Source: Sinorhizobium alkalisoli (lineage in GTDB: Bacteria; Pseudomonadota; Alphaproteobacteria; Rhizobiales; Rhizobiaceae). Taken from it: a stretch of DNA of 64,000 nucleotides. A program made the position numbers and the translations under genes. The DNA lies in assembly GCF_008932245.1 (NCBI RefSeq), contig NZ_CP034910.1, positions 1,178,001 through 1,242,000 of the forward strand. The letters are read 5' to 3'. This document shows, piece after piece, positions 55,361 through 64,000 of this stretch; the first letter of the stretch is position 1, and each line of letters begins with the position of its first letter. The notes beneath the pieces were generated by a model, which ran no database searches, was not told the origin of the DNA, and saw only the letters and a program-made list of their open reading frames with translations.

Positions 55361-55390
55361 ACGCCAGCGGATCGTCAACGATGCTGGCGT
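55361..55390. terminator. Hairpin downstream of paaX
   Basis: ACGCCAGC/GCTGGCGT, 8-bp arms enclosing an inner ATCG/CGAT stem, 47 bases after the paaX stop. No T-run follows. It may be a factor-dependent end or an mRNA stabiliser. Confidence 0.45.
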
Positions 55391-55511
55391 AGCAGTCGGG
55401 AGTGCGCCACCAAACTGCTTCGGGACGTTATTCGCCTTATAGTGACGTTGTGTGCATCGACGCTTGGCGAGCTTCTTCGCCAATACATCACAAAAATATC
55501 CGCAAATGCCG

Positions 55512-55560
55512 TTGATCTGTGACATGTCCTGCGCTATATAACTAACCGGGCGGTCGGTTA
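55512..55560 (+). promoter_or_regulatory. paa promoter with operator-like palindrome
   Basis: TTGATC (55512) and TATATA (55535), 17 bases apart, form a sigma-70 type promoter. Directly downstream, TAACCG-GGCGGT-CGGTTA (55543-55560) is a perfect 6-bp dyad within an ACCG/CGGT-rich site of the kind bound by TetR regulators of paa genes. A repressor there would cover the start point. The TetR gene at 63495 is the natural candidate; PaaX is the other. Confidence 0.6.
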
Positions 55561-55596
55561 ATGAAAGATGTCGACGGCCAAATCGGGAGGAGTTGC

Positions 55597-56802
55597 ATGT
55601 CCGGAGCCTTCATTTGCGATGCAGTGCGCACACCCGTTGGCCGATATGGCGGAGCGCTATCTTCCGTGCGAGCCGATGACCTGGCCGCCGCACCGTTGAC
55701 TGCGCTGATGGAGCGCAACCCCCAAGTCCACTGGTCGAAGGTCGATGATGTCATTTACGGCTGCGCCAACCAGGCGGGCGAGGACAATCGCAATGTCGGC
55801 CGCATGGCGGTGCTTCTATCCGGCATGCCCGCTTCCGTGCCTGCGACCACAGTCAACCGCCTCTGCGGCTCGGGCATGGACGCCGTCGGCATGGCGGCGA
55901 GGGCTATCCGCGCAGGCGATTGCGATCTTGTGATTGCGGGCGGCGTGGAGAGCATGAGCCGCGCGCCCTTCGTGATGCCCAAGGCCGAAAGCGCGTTCTC
56001 ACGCTCGAACGCGGTCTACGATACGACCATCGGCTGGCGCTTCGTGAACCCGAAGCTGAAGGCAGCCTTCGGTGTTGATTCCATGCCGGAGACGGCGGAC
56101 AATGTGGCTGAGGATTTTGGCGTTAGTCGCGCCGCTCAGGATGCCTTCGCCGCCCGCAGCCAGGCGCGCTGGGCCGCGGCTGAGCAAGAAGGCCTCTTTA
56201 AAGAGGAACTTGTTCCGGTTCTCGTCCCGCAAAAGAAGGGCGACCCTGTCCTGGTCGATCGCGACGAGCATCCGCGCCCGGGCACGACGATCGAACAGCT
56301 CGCGAAGCTCAACGGGGTCAACGGCCCCGACCGCACGGTGACGGCGGGCAATGCCTCGGGTGTCAACGATGGCGCCGCGGCGCTGCTGGTTGCCAGCGAG
56401 GCGGCGATGAAGGCCCAAGGCTTGATGCCGAAGGCGCGCATCGTCGCCATGGCGGCAGCCGGCGTCGAGCCGCGCATCATGGGCATCGGACCGGCGCCAG
56501 CAGCGCGGAAGGTGCTCGAACGCGCCGGCTTGTCGGTCGGTCAGATGGACGTGATAGAGCTCAATGAAGCCTTTGCCTCGCAGGCCATTGCGGTGTTGCG
56601 CGACCTCGGCCTAGCTGACGATGCCGCGCATGTGAACCCGAACGGGGGCGCGATCGCCATCGGCCACCCGCTCGGCATGAGCGGTGCGCGGCTGGTGACG
56701 ACCGCCACCTATCAGCTTCACCGCCAAGGCGGCCGCTATGCGCTGTGCACGATGTGCATCGGTGTCGGCCAGGGCATCGCCATCATTCTCGAGCGCGTCT
56801 GA
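55597..56802 (+). CDS. paaJ: 3-oxoadipyl-CoA / 2,3-dehydroadipyl-CoA thiolase
   Basis: 401 residues, thiolase family. The acyl-accepting Cys is in [13 protein letters not shown] (~residue 90); [25 protein letters not shown] and [10 protein letters not shown] provide the other active-site His and Cys. It releases acetyl-CoA and succinyl-CoA from 3-oxoadipyl-CoA at the end of phenylacetate breakdown, and could equally serve the beta-ketoadipate pathway (PcaF). GGGAGGAG precedes ATG 55597. It is the first gene after the operator-bearing promoter. Confidence 0.9.
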   Translation: MSGAFICDAVRTPVGRYGGALSSVRADDLAAAPLTALMERNPQVHWSKVDDVIYGCANQAGEDNRNVGRMAVLLSGMPASVPATTVNRLCGSGMDAVGMAARAIRAGDCDLVIAGGVESMSRAPFVMPKAESAFSRSNAVYDTTIGWRFVNPKLKAAFGVDSMPETADNVAEDFGVSRAAQDAFAARSQARWAAAEQEGLFKEELVPVLVPQKKGDPVLVDRDEHPRPGTTIEQLAKLNGVNGPDRTVTAGNASGVNDGAAALLVASEAAMKAQGLMPKARIVAMAAAGVEPRIMGIGPAPAARKVLERAGLSVGQMDVIELNEAFASQAIAVLRDLGLADDAAHVNPNGGAIAIGHPLGMSGARLVTTATYQLHRQGGRYALCTMCIGVGQGIAIILERV

Positions 56803-56817
56803 CGGAGGAGAAGGACC

Positions 56818-57822
56818 ATGTATGCTCAAATGGTGAAGACGGACGCTGCCCGCGTCAAAAGCCTCGACGAGATGGACCCTCACGAGCGCGCCTTCCAGGA
56901 GCGCATCGACGCAGGGCAGAAGATAGAGCCGAAGGAATGGATGTCCGAAGGCTATCGCAAGACGCTCATCCGCCAGATCAGCCAGCACGCCCATTCGGAG
57001 ATCGTCGGCCAGCTTCCCGAGGGCAACTGGATCACCCGCGCGCCGACGCTCGAGCGCAAGGCGATCCTGCTTGCCAAGGTGCAGGACGAGGCCGGCCACG
57101 GCCTCTATCTCTATTGCGCCGCCGAGACCCTCGGGGTGAGCCGCGACGAGATGTACGAGCAGCTCCACTCCGGCAAGGCAAAATATTCCTCCATCTTCAA
57201 CTATCCGACGCTCACCTGGGCGGATATCGGCGCGATCGGCTGGCTGGTCGACGGCGCGGCGATTATGAACCAGGTGCCGCTGCAGCGTTGTTCCTACGGC
57301 CCTTATGCCCGCGCGATGGTCCGGATCTGCAAGGAAGAGAGCTTCCATCAGCGCCAGGGCTTCGACATCCTGATGAAGATGGTGAAGGGCACGCCCGCCC
57401 AGAAGGCGATGGTGCAGGACGCGCTGAACCGTTGGTGGTGGCCGTCCTTGATGATGTTCGGCCCCTCGGACGATGCCTCCGTGCACTCGGCCCAGTCGAT
57501 GGCCTGGAAGATCAAGCAGAACTCCAACGATGAGCTCAGACAGAAGTTCGTCGACCAGACCGTGCCGCAGGCCGAATATCTCGGTCTCACCGTGCCGGAT
57601 CCTGACCTCAAATGGAACGAGGAAAAGGGTGGCTACGATTTCGGCGAACCGGACTGGGAGGAGTTCTTCAACGTGATCGCCGGCAACGGCCCCTGCAATG
57701 CGGAACGCCTCGACGCCCGCAGACAAGCCTGGAATGACGGCGCCTGGTTCCGCGACGGACTGACGGCCCATGCGGAAAAGGCGGCTGGCCGCCGTGCCGC
57801 TGCGAAGATCGCCGCCGAATGA
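56818..57822 (+). CDS. paaA: Phenylacetyl-CoA 1,2-epoxidase catalytic subunit
   Basis: 334 residues, diiron ferritin-like oxygenase subunit. Both E-x2-H motifs are visible, DEAGH (~residue 100) and EESFH (~residue 178), as are [16 protein letters not shown] and [15 protein letters not shown]. With PaaB-C and the reductase PaaE it converts phenylacetyl-CoA to the ring 1,2-epoxide. It lies in paaABCDE order with short gaps. Confidence 0.96.
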   Translation: MYAQMVKTDAARVKSLDEMDPHERAFQERIDAGQKIEPKEWMSEGYRKTLIRQISQHAHSEIVGQLPEGNWITRAPTLERKAILLAKVQDEAGHGLYLYCAAETLGVSRDEMYEQLHSGKAKYSSIFNYPTLTWADIGAIGWLVDGAAIMNQVPLQRCSYGPYARAMVRICKEESFHQRQGFDILMKMVKGTPAQKAMVQDALNRWWWPSLMMFGPSDDASVHSAQSMAWKIKQNSNDELRQKFVDQTVPQAEYLGLTVPDPDLKWNEEKGGYDFGEPDWEEFFNVIAGNGPCNAERLDARRQAWNDGAWFRDGLTAHAEKAAGRRAAAKIAAE

Positions 57823-57839
57823 GTTTGGGAGAGAGAACC

Positions 57840-58124
57840 ATGTCCAGCGAATGGCCGCTTTGGGAAGTCTTTATCCGGGGTCAGCACGGCCTCAATCATC
57901 GCCATGTCGGCAGCCTGCATGCGCCCGACGCCGAGATGGCGATCAACAATGCCCGCGACGTCTATACACGCCGCAACGAGGGGGTCAGTATCTGGGTGGT
58001 GAGGTCCGCCGACATCACAGCAAGCGCCCCTTCAGAAAAGGGTCCGCTCTTCGACCCGTCGAACTCCAAGGTCTATCGCCATCCGACCTTCTTCGACATT
58101 CCGGATGAAGTGGGGCACATGTGA
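57840..58124 (+). CDS. paaB: Phenylacetyl-CoA epoxidase subunit PaaB
   Basis: 94 residues, full-length PaaB: SSEWPLWEVFIRGQHGLNH, then LHAPDAEMAINNARDVYTRR and EGVSIWVVRS. It is a structural subunit linking PaaAC heterodimers. ATG 57840 has GGGAGAGAG upstream. Its TGA overlaps the paaC ATG. Confidence 0.95.
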   Translation: MSSEWPLWEVFIRGQHGLNHRHVGSLHAPDAEMAINNARDVYTRRNEGVSIWVVRSADITASAPSEKGPLFDPSNSKVYRHPTFFDIPDEVGHM

Positions 58125-58906
58125 TGGCGACCGCAGCAGTTGACCCCGCGGCCCACCAGGCCGCCCTCTTCGAATTCCTGGCCCGCATCGGCGACAATGC
58201 GCTGATCCTCGGCCATCGCGTTTCCGAGTGGTGCGGCCATGCGCCGGCGCTGGAAGAGGACATCGCGCTCGCCAACACTGCGCTCGACCTGATCGGCCAG
58301 ACGCAACTCTGGCTGGGCCTTGCCGGCGAAGTCGAAGGCAAGGGCCATTCTGCCGATGACCTCGCCTATCTGCGCGACGGCTACGAGTTCCGTAACATCC
58401 TGCTGGTCGAGCGCCCGAACGGCGATTTTGGCAAGACGCTGATGCGGCAGTTCCTGTTCGACGCTTGGCACTATCTGCTCTTGAAGGCGCTAAAGGGCTC
58501 TTCGGACCAGCGCATCGCCGAAATCGCGGAAAAGGCCTTCAAGGAGGTCTCCTACCATCTTGACCGCAGCCGCGATCTTGTCATTCGCCTCGGTGATGGC
58601 ACGGCCGAAAGTCACAGCCGCATGCAGGCGTCCCTGGATGAGCTCTGGGCTTTCACGGGCGAGATGTTCATGAGCGACGACCTGGATGCCGAGCTGGCCG
58701 AAGCCGGGATCATTCCCGCGCCGCAGGGCCTCAAGCCAGGTTGGGACCAGATCGTCGCGGATACGCTGACCGAGGCTACGCTGAGGAAGCCTGCCGATGG
58801 CTACATGCACAAGGGCGGCCGGCGCGGCGTTCATACCGAGCATCTCGGCTTCGTTCTCGCCGAAATGCAGTTCCTCCAGCGCGCCTATCCCGGCGCCACC
58901 TGGTAG
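58124..58906 (+). CDS. paaC: Phenylacetyl-CoA epoxidase structural subunit PaaC
   Basis: 260 residues of the ferritin-like PaaC family (LGHRVSEWCGHAPALEEDIALAN split in two helices; LMRQFLFDAWHYLLLKAL; KEVSYHLDRSRDLVIRLGDGT). PaaC pairs with PaaA and lacks an active iron centre. ATG 58124 overlaps the paaB stop (ATGA-type coupling); a GTG at 58121 is also possible. Confidence 0.95.
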   Translation: MATAAVDPAAHQAALFEFLARIGDNALILGHRVSEWCGHAPALEEDIALANTALDLIGQTQLWLGLAGEVEGKGHSADDLAYLRDGYEFRNILLVERPNGDFGKTLMRQFLFDAWHYLLLKALKGSSDQRIAEIAEKAFKEVSYHLDRSRDLVIRLGDGTAESHSRMQASLDELWAFTGEMFMSDDLDAELAEAGIIPAPQGLKPGWDQIVADTLTEATLRKPADGYMHKGGRRGVHTEHLGFVLAEMQFLQRAYPGATW

Positions 58907-58915
58907 GAGGCGGTC

Positions 58916-59440
58916 ATGGACCCGGCGCTCCGTCCTTCGATCGATGAGGTGTGGCACTGGTTGGCGCAAGTGCCGGACCCGGAGATCCCGGTCATCTCTG
59001 TCACCGACCTTGGGATCGTCAGGGATATTGCCTGGCGAGATGACACGCTTGTGGTGACGATCACGCCGACCTATTCGGGTTGCCCCGCCACCACCGTCAT
59101 CAACCTCGATATCGAGGCCGCGCTCGCGGAAAAGGGTCTCGACAAGGTGCGGCTGGAGCGTCAGCTCTCGCCCGCCTGGACGACGGACTGGATCAGCGCC
59201 GAGGGTCGGGAAAAGCTGCGCGACTACGGCATCGCCCCGCCGGTCGACGGCACGGCCGCCGATGGCGTCTTGATGAAACGCATCGACCGGCTTTCCGGCC
59301 GCTCGAACCTGACGATCGCCTGTCCGCGCTGCGGATCGACGAACACCGAAAAGATCAGCCAGTTCGGCTCGACGCCCTGCAAGGCCAGCTATCGCTGCAT
59401 CGATTGTCTCGAACCGTTCGATTACTTCAAGTGCATCTGA
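58916..59440 (+). CDS. paaD: PaaD, Fe-S/iron centre assembly factor of the epoxidase
   Basis: 174 residues. The N-terminal MIP18/DUF59 domain has VPDPEIPVISVTDLGIVRD and TPTYSGCPATTVI. The C-terminal zinc-ribbon-like end contains CPRCGS, SYRCIDCLEPFDYFKC. PaaD helps mature the PaaE or PaaABC metal centres. GGAGG precedes the ATG. Confidence 0.94.
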   Translation: MDPALRPSIDEVWHWLAQVPDPEIPVISVTDLGIVRDIAWRDDTLVVTITPTYSGCPATTVINLDIEAALAEKGLDKVRLERQLSPAWTTDWISAEGREKLRDYGIAPPVDGTAADGVLMKRIDRLSGRSNLTIACPRCGSTNTEKISQFGSTPCKASYRCIDCLEPFDYFKCI

Positions 59441-59462
59441 CCCATAGGGAGAGGGCCCGCAC

Positions 59463-60539
59463 ATGGCACGTTTTCATCCCCTGACCGTGACCGACGTTCG
59501 CCGCGAGACGCGCGATGCGGTCGTGGTCACGCTCCGGCCCTCCGACGAGGACCGCGCCGTCTTCGATTTCACCCAGGGGCAATACCTGACCTTCCGCCGG
59601 AAATTCGAGGACGAGGAACTGCGCCGTTCCTATTCGATCTGCGCCGGCAAGGACGAGGGTGTGCTGAAGGTCGGGATCAAGCGCGTCGACGGGGGCTGCT
59701 TCTCCACCTGGGTCAACGAGAACCTCAAGGTCGGCGACACGCTGGAGGCGATGCCGCCGATGGGCGCGTTCTTCACCGCCCTGGAGCCGGATGTCGCAAA
59801 ACACTATCTCGGCTTTGCCGGCGGTAGCGGCATCACTCCGGTGCTCTCGATCATCAAGACCGTGTTGTCGCGCGAGCCGCGCTCCCGCTTCACGCTGGTC
59901 TACGCCAACCGCCAGATCAGCTCGATCATGTTCCGGGAGGAGCTGGAGGACCTGAAGAACCTCTATCTCGGCCGGCTTTCCGTCCTCCATGTCCTCGAAA
60001 GCGAGGCGCAGGACATCGACCTCTTCACCGGCCGCATCGACGGCGAGAAATGCGCGGCCCTCTTCAGGAGCTGGATCGACCCGAAATCTATCGCCACCGC
60101 CTTCATCTGCGGCCCGGAGCCAATGATGCTGGCGATCGCTGCGGCATTGCGTGAGCACGGGCTTCGCGATGACCAGATCAAGTTCGAACTTTTCGCCTCC
60201 TCTCAGCCTGGCCGAGCGCGGCGCAAGGTGGAGCAGGTCGCCGGCGCCGACCAGAGCGCGACCTGCGAGGCGACCGTCACGCTCGACGGCGCGACGCGCA
60301 CGTTCAAGTTTCCGAAACAGGGCCAGAGCCTGCTCGATGCCGCGCTCGAAAACGCCATGGACGCGCCATACGCCTGCAAGGCCGGAGTCTGTTCCACCTG
60401 CCGCGCCAAGGTACTCGAAGGTGAGGTCGAGATGGAAGCCAACCACGCGCTCGAGGACTATGAGGTGCGCCAGGGCTATGTACTGACCTGTCAGTGCTAT
60501 CCGCTCACTGACCGCATCATCGTCAGCTACGACCAGTAA
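59463..60539 (+). CDS. paaE: Phenylacetyl-CoA epoxidase reductase subunit
   Basis: 358 residues. The flavin/NAD(P)H module (RRSYSICAG, GGSGITPVLSIIKTVL, FICGPEPMM) is followed by a C-terminal plant-type 2Fe-2S ferredoxin (ACKAGVCSTCRAKV ... LTCQC, ~residues 310-345). It passes electrons from NADPH to PaaA. It is the last gene of the paaABCDE set. Confidence 0.95.
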   Translation: MARFHPLTVTDVRRETRDAVVVTLRPSDEDRAVFDFTQGQYLTFRRKFEDEELRRSYSICAGKDEGVLKVGIKRVDGGCFSTWVNENLKVGDTLEAMPPMGAFFTALEPDVAKHYLGFAGGSGITPVLSIIKTVLSREPRSRFTLVYANRQISSIMFREELEDLKNLYLGRLSVLHVLESEAQDIDLFTGRIDGEKCAALFRSWIDPKSIATAFICGPEPMMLAIAAALREHGLRDDQIKFELFASSQPGRARRKVEQVAGADQSATCEATVTLDGATRTFKFPKQGQSLLDAALENAMDAPYACKAGVCSTCRAKVLEGEVEMEANHALEDYEVRQGYVLTCQCYPLTDRIIVSYDQ

Positions 60540-60559
60540 ACCGCCGTGGGGAGGATAGA

Positions 60560-61315
60560 ATGCCCGATACGATGCCGATCGAGGATTATCTGGCGAAGGG
60601 CGGCGTGCTGTCGTCGCCGGCCAACGTGCCGCCGCGCTATCGCGGCGAACTGCTGCGGCTGATGGCAACCTTCATCGACAGCGAGCTTGCTGGTTCCGCC
60701 GGCTTTGCCGACACGATCAACGACGCGCCGGGCATACAGGAGCGGATCTCCGCCGCCCGCATCGTGCTGGAAAAGACCGACCACGCAGGCAAGGTGCTGA
60801 AGATCATGGAAACGTTCGGCGCCGATGGCGGGCGTTATGCCGTGCATCATCCCTGGGCGGAGCGGCTTGCGCGCGAGGCCGACATCGGCGCGTCGCGCCA
60901 AGGCGGCGACATGCGCCTGTCCGTTTTCCATTATCCGCTGGAAGGGTGGGTGGATGCCGTCGTCATGAACGTGCTGATGGGCCGGGCGAGCGTCGTGCAG
61001 TTGAAGGAACTGTCGCGCGTTTCGTACCAGCCGCTCGCCGAAGTCTTCCGCGCCATCCTGCCGCGCGAAACGCGCCATACCGAACTCGGCCTCGCCGGTC
61101 TCGTCCGTGTCGTCGAGGATAAGGCGGGCCGTGCCAAGGCCAAGGCATCCGTCGTCTACTGGTATCCTCGTGTTGCCGAAAGTTTTGGCCATTCCGGCTC
61201 GGCGCGCTTCGAGACACTGTCGCGCTTCGGCCTCAGGCATACGCCCAACGAGACCCTGCTTGCCGAATGGCGGGCAGAGGTCGACCCGCAGCTTTCTGCG
61301 CTTGGATTGAACTGA
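60560..61315 (+). CDS. Extra ferritin-like PaaA/PaaC-family protein
   Basis: 251 residues, all-helical, resembling the PaaA/PaaC superfamily but not duplicating either. An E-x2-H motif appears as RETRHTELG (~residue 178), while the first motif position reads EKTDH, where PaaA has DEAGH. Only one canonical motif is therefore clear and diiron function is uncertain. It lies 20 bases after paaE and 12 before paaZ, so it is co-transcribed with the epoxidase genes. A role as accessory oxygenase or assembly factor is inference. Confidence 0.75.
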   Translation: MPDTMPIEDYLAKGGVLSSPANVPPRYRGELLRLMATFIDSELAGSAGFADTINDAPGIQERISAARIVLEKTDHAGKVLKIMETFGADGGRYAVHHPWAERLAREADIGASRQGGDMRLSVFHYPLEGWVDAVVMNVLMGRASVVQLKELSRVSYQPLAEVFRAILPRETRHTELGLAGLVRVVEDKAGRAKAKASVVYWYPRVAESFGHSGSARFETLSRFGLRHTPNETLLAEWRAEVDPQLSALGLN

Positions 61316-61327
61316 AAGGATAGAGAC

Positions 61328-63385
61328 ATGAACGTCATGGCAAAGCCGCCGCGCCGGCTCGAAAGCTATGCCGGCGGCACCTGGGTCGCCGGCGTAAGCG
61401 AGGGCGTGCCGCTGCTCGACGCCTCGACGGGCGCGCCGGTCGCCTTCATTGATTCGACCGGCGTCGATTTCAAGGCGATTCTCGCCTATGGCCGCGAAAA
61501 GGGCGGCCCGGCGCTCAGGCGCATGTCCTTCCACGAGCGCGCCGTGATGCTGAAAGCGCTCGGCCAGGCGCTGCTCGAAAAGAAGGAAGAGTTCTATGCT
61601 CTTTCGAGCGCAACCGGCGCCACCCGTGCCGATAGTTGGGTCGATATCGAGGGCGGTATCGGCACGCTGCTCTCCTATGCCTCGAAAGGCCGGCGGGAGC
61701 TACCGAATACGCGCGTGCTTCTCGATGGTGACGTGGAATCTCTCTCTAAGGACGGAACGTTTTCGGCGCAACATGTCCTGAGCCCGCTCCAGGGCGTGGC
61801 AGTCCATATCAACGCCTTCAACTTCCCCTGCTGGGGCATGCTCGAAAAGCTGGCGCCGACGTTGCTGGCCGGCGTGCCGGCCATCATCAAACCGGCGAGC
61901 CAGACGGCCTATCTCACCGAACTCATGGTTCGCCGCATCATCGACACGGGCATCCTGCCGGAAGGCGCGCTTCAGCTCATCTGCGGCTCGGTCGGCGACC
62001 TGCTCGACCATGTCGAGGGCCAGGATGCCGTGACCTTCACGGGCTCCGCCGCGACCGGCCAGCGTCTCAAGACGCATAAGGCGATCATCGGCAATTCCGT
62101 GCGGTTCACCATGGAGGCCGACAGCCTCAACGCCGCTGTCCTCGGCCTTGATGCGGCGCCGGGCACGGAGGAATTCGACCTCTTCGTAAAGGAAGTCGCC
62201 CGCGAGATGACGGTCAAGGCTGGTCAGAAATGCACGGCCATTCGCCGTGTGATCGCGCCGCGCGCCTATAGCGAAGCGCTCATTGAAAGCCTGCGCGCGC
62301 GCCTCGGCGACACGGCCGTTGGCAATCCTGCCGACGAAGCCGTCCGTATGGGACCGCTTGCCAGCCTCGACCAGCGCGAGGAGGTCCGCGCTCGCATCCG
62401 AGACCTTGCTACCGGCGCCGAGATCGTCGTCGGCGATCCGGATAACCCGCGCGTGCTGTCTGGCGATGCGTCCGCCGGCGCCTTCCTCAATCCGGTTCTG
62501 CTCTATTGCGATAAGCCGGGCTCGGCCCGCGCGGTGCACGACGTCGAAGCCTTCGGCCCAGTCAGCACCGTCATGCCGTATGACACGGCGGAAGAAGCGG
62601 TCGATCTCGCCCGGCGTGGCAAGGGCAGCCTCGTCGCCTCCGTCTTCACCAACGATCCGGCTTTCGCCGAGGAGGTCGTGCTCGGCCTCGCACCCTTCCA
62701 TGGCCGTGTGATGATCGGTAATCGCATCAGCGCCAAGTCGTCCACCGGCCACGGTTCGCCGCTGCCAGGTCTCGTGCACGGTGGTCCCGGGCGGGCAGGC
62801 GGCGGCGAGGAACTGGGCGGCATTCGCGGTGTGAAGCATTACATGCAGCGCACCGCCGTGCAGGGCACTCCGACGATGCTTTCGGCCGTCACCGGACGGT
62901 GGGTCCCCGGTGCCGAGGTGCGTTCGGGCGGCGAACATCCGTTCCGCAAGTCGCTGGCCGAGCTTCGGATCGGCGACCAGCTTGTAACTGGCACACGTAC
63001 GGTAACACTGGAGGATATCGAGCACTTCGCCCAGTTCACCGGCGACACCTTCTACGCCCATATGGATGAGGAAGCGGCCAAGGCGAATCCGTTCTTCGAC
63101 GGGCGCGTGGCACATGGCTATCTCATCGTCTCCTTTGCCGCCGGCCTCTTCGTCGATCCGGCGCCGGGACCGGTCCTCGCCAATTACGGGGTCGACAATC
63201 TACGCTTCCTGACGCCCGTCAATCCGGGTGATACGTTGCAGGTGCAACTCACCTGCAAGGAGATCAATCCGCGGGCCAATGCCGAGCACGGGGAGGTGCG
63301 ATGGGATTGTCGTGTGACCAACCAGACCGCGGCCACGGTCGCGCAATACGATGTCCTGACGATGGTGGCCAAAACGAGAGAGTGA
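61328..63385 (+). CDS. paaZ: Bifunctional oxepin-CoA hydrolase / 3-oxo-5,6-dehydrosuberyl-CoA semialdehyde dehydrogenase
   Basis: 685 residues, the standard PaaZ length. Residues ~1-525 are an aldehyde dehydrogenase (INAFNFPCWGMLEKL, the catalytic Cys in VKAGQKCTAIRR, Glu in TMEADSLNAA). Residues ~545-680 are a MaoC-type hydratase (AQFTGDTFYAHMDEEAAK, FDGRVAHGYLIVSF). It opens the oxepin ring and oxidises the resulting aldehyde. It ends the paa run, converging with the TetR gene. Confidence 0.95.
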   Translation: MNVMAKPPRRLESYAGGTWVAGVSEGVPLLDASTGAPVAFIDSTGVDFKAILAYGREKGGPALRRMSFHERAVMLKALGQALLEKKEEFYALSSATGATRADSWVDIEGGIGTLLSYASKGRRELPNTRVLLDGDVESLSKDGTFSAQHVLSPLQGVAVHINAFNFPCWGMLEKLAPTLLAGVPAIIKPASQTAYLTELMVRRIIDTGILPEGALQLICGSVGDLLDHVEGQDAVTFTGSAATGQRLKTHKAIIGNSVRFTMEADSLNAAVLGLDAAPGTEEFDLFVKEVAREMTVKAGQKCTAIRRVIAPRAYSEALIESLRARLGDTAVGNPADEAVRMGPLASLDQREEVRARIRDLATGAEIVVGDPDNPRVLSGDASAGAFLNPVLLYCDKPGSARAVHDVEAFGPVSTVMPYDTAEEAVDLARRGKGSLVASVFTNDPAFAEEVVLGLAPFHGRVMIGNRISAKSSTGHGSPLPGLVHGGPGRAGGGEELGGIRGVKHYMQRTAVQGTPTMLSAVTGRWVPGAEVRSGGEHPFRKSLAELRIGDQLVTGTRTVTLEDIEHFAQFTGDTFYAHMDEEAAKANPFFDGRVAHGYLIVSFAAGLFVDPAPGPVLANYGVDNLRFLTPVNPGDTLQVQLTCKEINPRANAEHGEVRWDCRVTNQTAATVAQYDVLTMVAKTRE

Positions 63386-63494
63386 TCGCACGACACACCG
63401 CACGCTCAGACGCGTCCGATCCGGCGGCGCATTCGTGCGCCGGAATAGATCCGCTCATCCTGGAGAGATTGAAGCTCGGAGATGATGGGAAACG

Positions 63495-64000
63495 TCAGCG
63501 GACGGCCTTGATCCCTTCGAGGATCAGTGTCGTGGCAATGTCCGCATATTCGTCGCGGGTGATCGGTCCGTCTGGCCGAAACCACATATAGACCCAGTTC
63601 ATCATGCCAAAGAGCGACATGGTGACCGGCATCAGCAACGGCCGTTCCTTGTTGAGGTCCGGATTGATCTCGTACATCACGGCGGAGAAGCGCTTGACGA
63701 TCCGTCTTTCGATCGCCTGCAGTTCGCCGAGCTGTTCCGGGGAGAGGGCGCTGGTGCCGTTGAGCTGCACCTTGTGCTCGTTGTCCCGTCCCTCGTAATT
63801 CTTCAGCACGGCTTTCACCAGCAGGCGTAGTCGCTTGTCAGCCGGGAGGTCGGGCCGGTCGGCGGCTTCGATGGCGGTTTCCAGCGCCGCGAGGTGCGTA
63901 CGCACGATGTCGAAGATCAGCGCGTCCTTGCTCGGATAGTAGTGATAGAGCAGGGCCTTGGAGACACCACTGTACGAGGCGATCATCGACATGGAGGCCT
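63495..64000 (-). CDS. TetR-family regulator, 5' end beyond window (PaaR-like)
   Basis: At least 168 residues, with the N-terminus cut by the right edge. The visible part begins in the helix-turn-helix (MSMIASYSGVSKALLYHYYPSKDALIFDIV written across helices 2-4; key residues SGVSKALLYHYYPSKD). The rest is an all-helical ligand domain. It converges on paaZ. TetR regulators in this position control paa genes in other proteobacteria through ACCG/CGGT palindromes, and such a site is present at 55543-55560. Confidence 0.82.
   Translation of the reverse strand, partial: ASMSMIASYSGVSKALLYHYYPSKDALIFDIVRTHLAALETAIEAADRPDLPADKRLRLLVKAVLKNYEGRDNEHKVQLNGTSALSPEQLGELQAIERRIVKRFSAVMYEINPDLNKERPLLMPVTMSLFGMMNWVYMWFRPDGPITRDEYADIATTLILEGIKAVR

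Noticed and set aside
55361..55390. Hairpin as a riboswitch or attenuator for paaJ
   Set aside because: It lies upstream of the likely promoter (55512-55540), so it belongs to the paaX transcript.

Overview
The window looks like part of a large secondary replicon of a Sinorhizobium/Ensifer-type alphaproteobacterium, probably a pSymB-like chromid. This rests on high GC, an rkp-type K-antigen (KPS) locus, the pcaDCHGB-pcaQ arrangement, treY without treZ, several TRAP and TTT transporters for plant-derived acids, and a paa cluster. The organism is inferred from gene content and order; no database search was run.

Layout. 1-11077: surface polysaccharide locus. A nonulosonate (sialic-acid-type) synthase is cut by the left edge and followed by a CMP-nonulosonate synthetase/HAD phosphatase fusion, glycosyltransferases and an acyltransferase on +. 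The KPS export operon rkpU-T-S-R lies on the opposite strand. 11468-13819: a secreted OmpA-family protein with nine 26-residue charged helical repeats. 13820-14814: a non-coding zone rich in inverted, direct and micro-repeats. 14815-17412: treY. 17702-18820: a Fic/DUF4172 protein preceded by two matching palindromes, one overlapping its start codon.

19146-23899: protocatechuate branch of the beta-ketoadipate pathway (pcaDCHGB on -, divergent pcaQ with a PcaQ box). 24051-27771: a TRAP transporter whose small permease carries an N-terminal TM2-like extension. 27781-37489: uronate/oligouronate operon (GntR regulator, uxaC, TRAP transporter, kdgF-like cupin, kduI, kduD, uxuB-like, uxuA). 37680-44652: LysR regulator, TTT (tctCBA) transporter, shikimate/quinate dehydrogenase and 3-dehydroshikimate dehydratase. 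This module should make protocatechuate, the substrate of the pca genes 20 kb away. 44768-45202: an OsmC-family protein.

45203-49500: a decaying accessory patch. It holds remnants of a DUF899 protein, an OLD-family nuclease and a tyrosine integrase, and an AbiE-type pair with an intact antitoxin-like gene and a twice-frameshifted toxin. 49536-50440: an ArsR/SRPBCC pair with operators. 50514-53785: a fused E1 and an E2 of a branched-chain-type 2-oxoacid dehydrogenase, with a divergent Lrp regulator. 54406-64000: phenylacetate degradation (PaaX-family regulator, thiolase, paaABCDE, a ferritin-like protein, paaZ, and a TetR regulator cut by the right edge).

Overall the window combines cell-surface functions with uptake and catabolism of plant cell-wall uronates, quinate/shikimate and aromatic acids. 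The candidates that most deserve follow-up are the repeat-bearing OmpA protein beside the capsule operon, the probable 9-phosphate route to a nonulosonic acid, the self-operator arrangement of the Fic gene, the TM2-DctQ fusion, and the orphaned AbiEi-like antitoxin. No CRISPR array, rRNA or tRNA gene was recognised.
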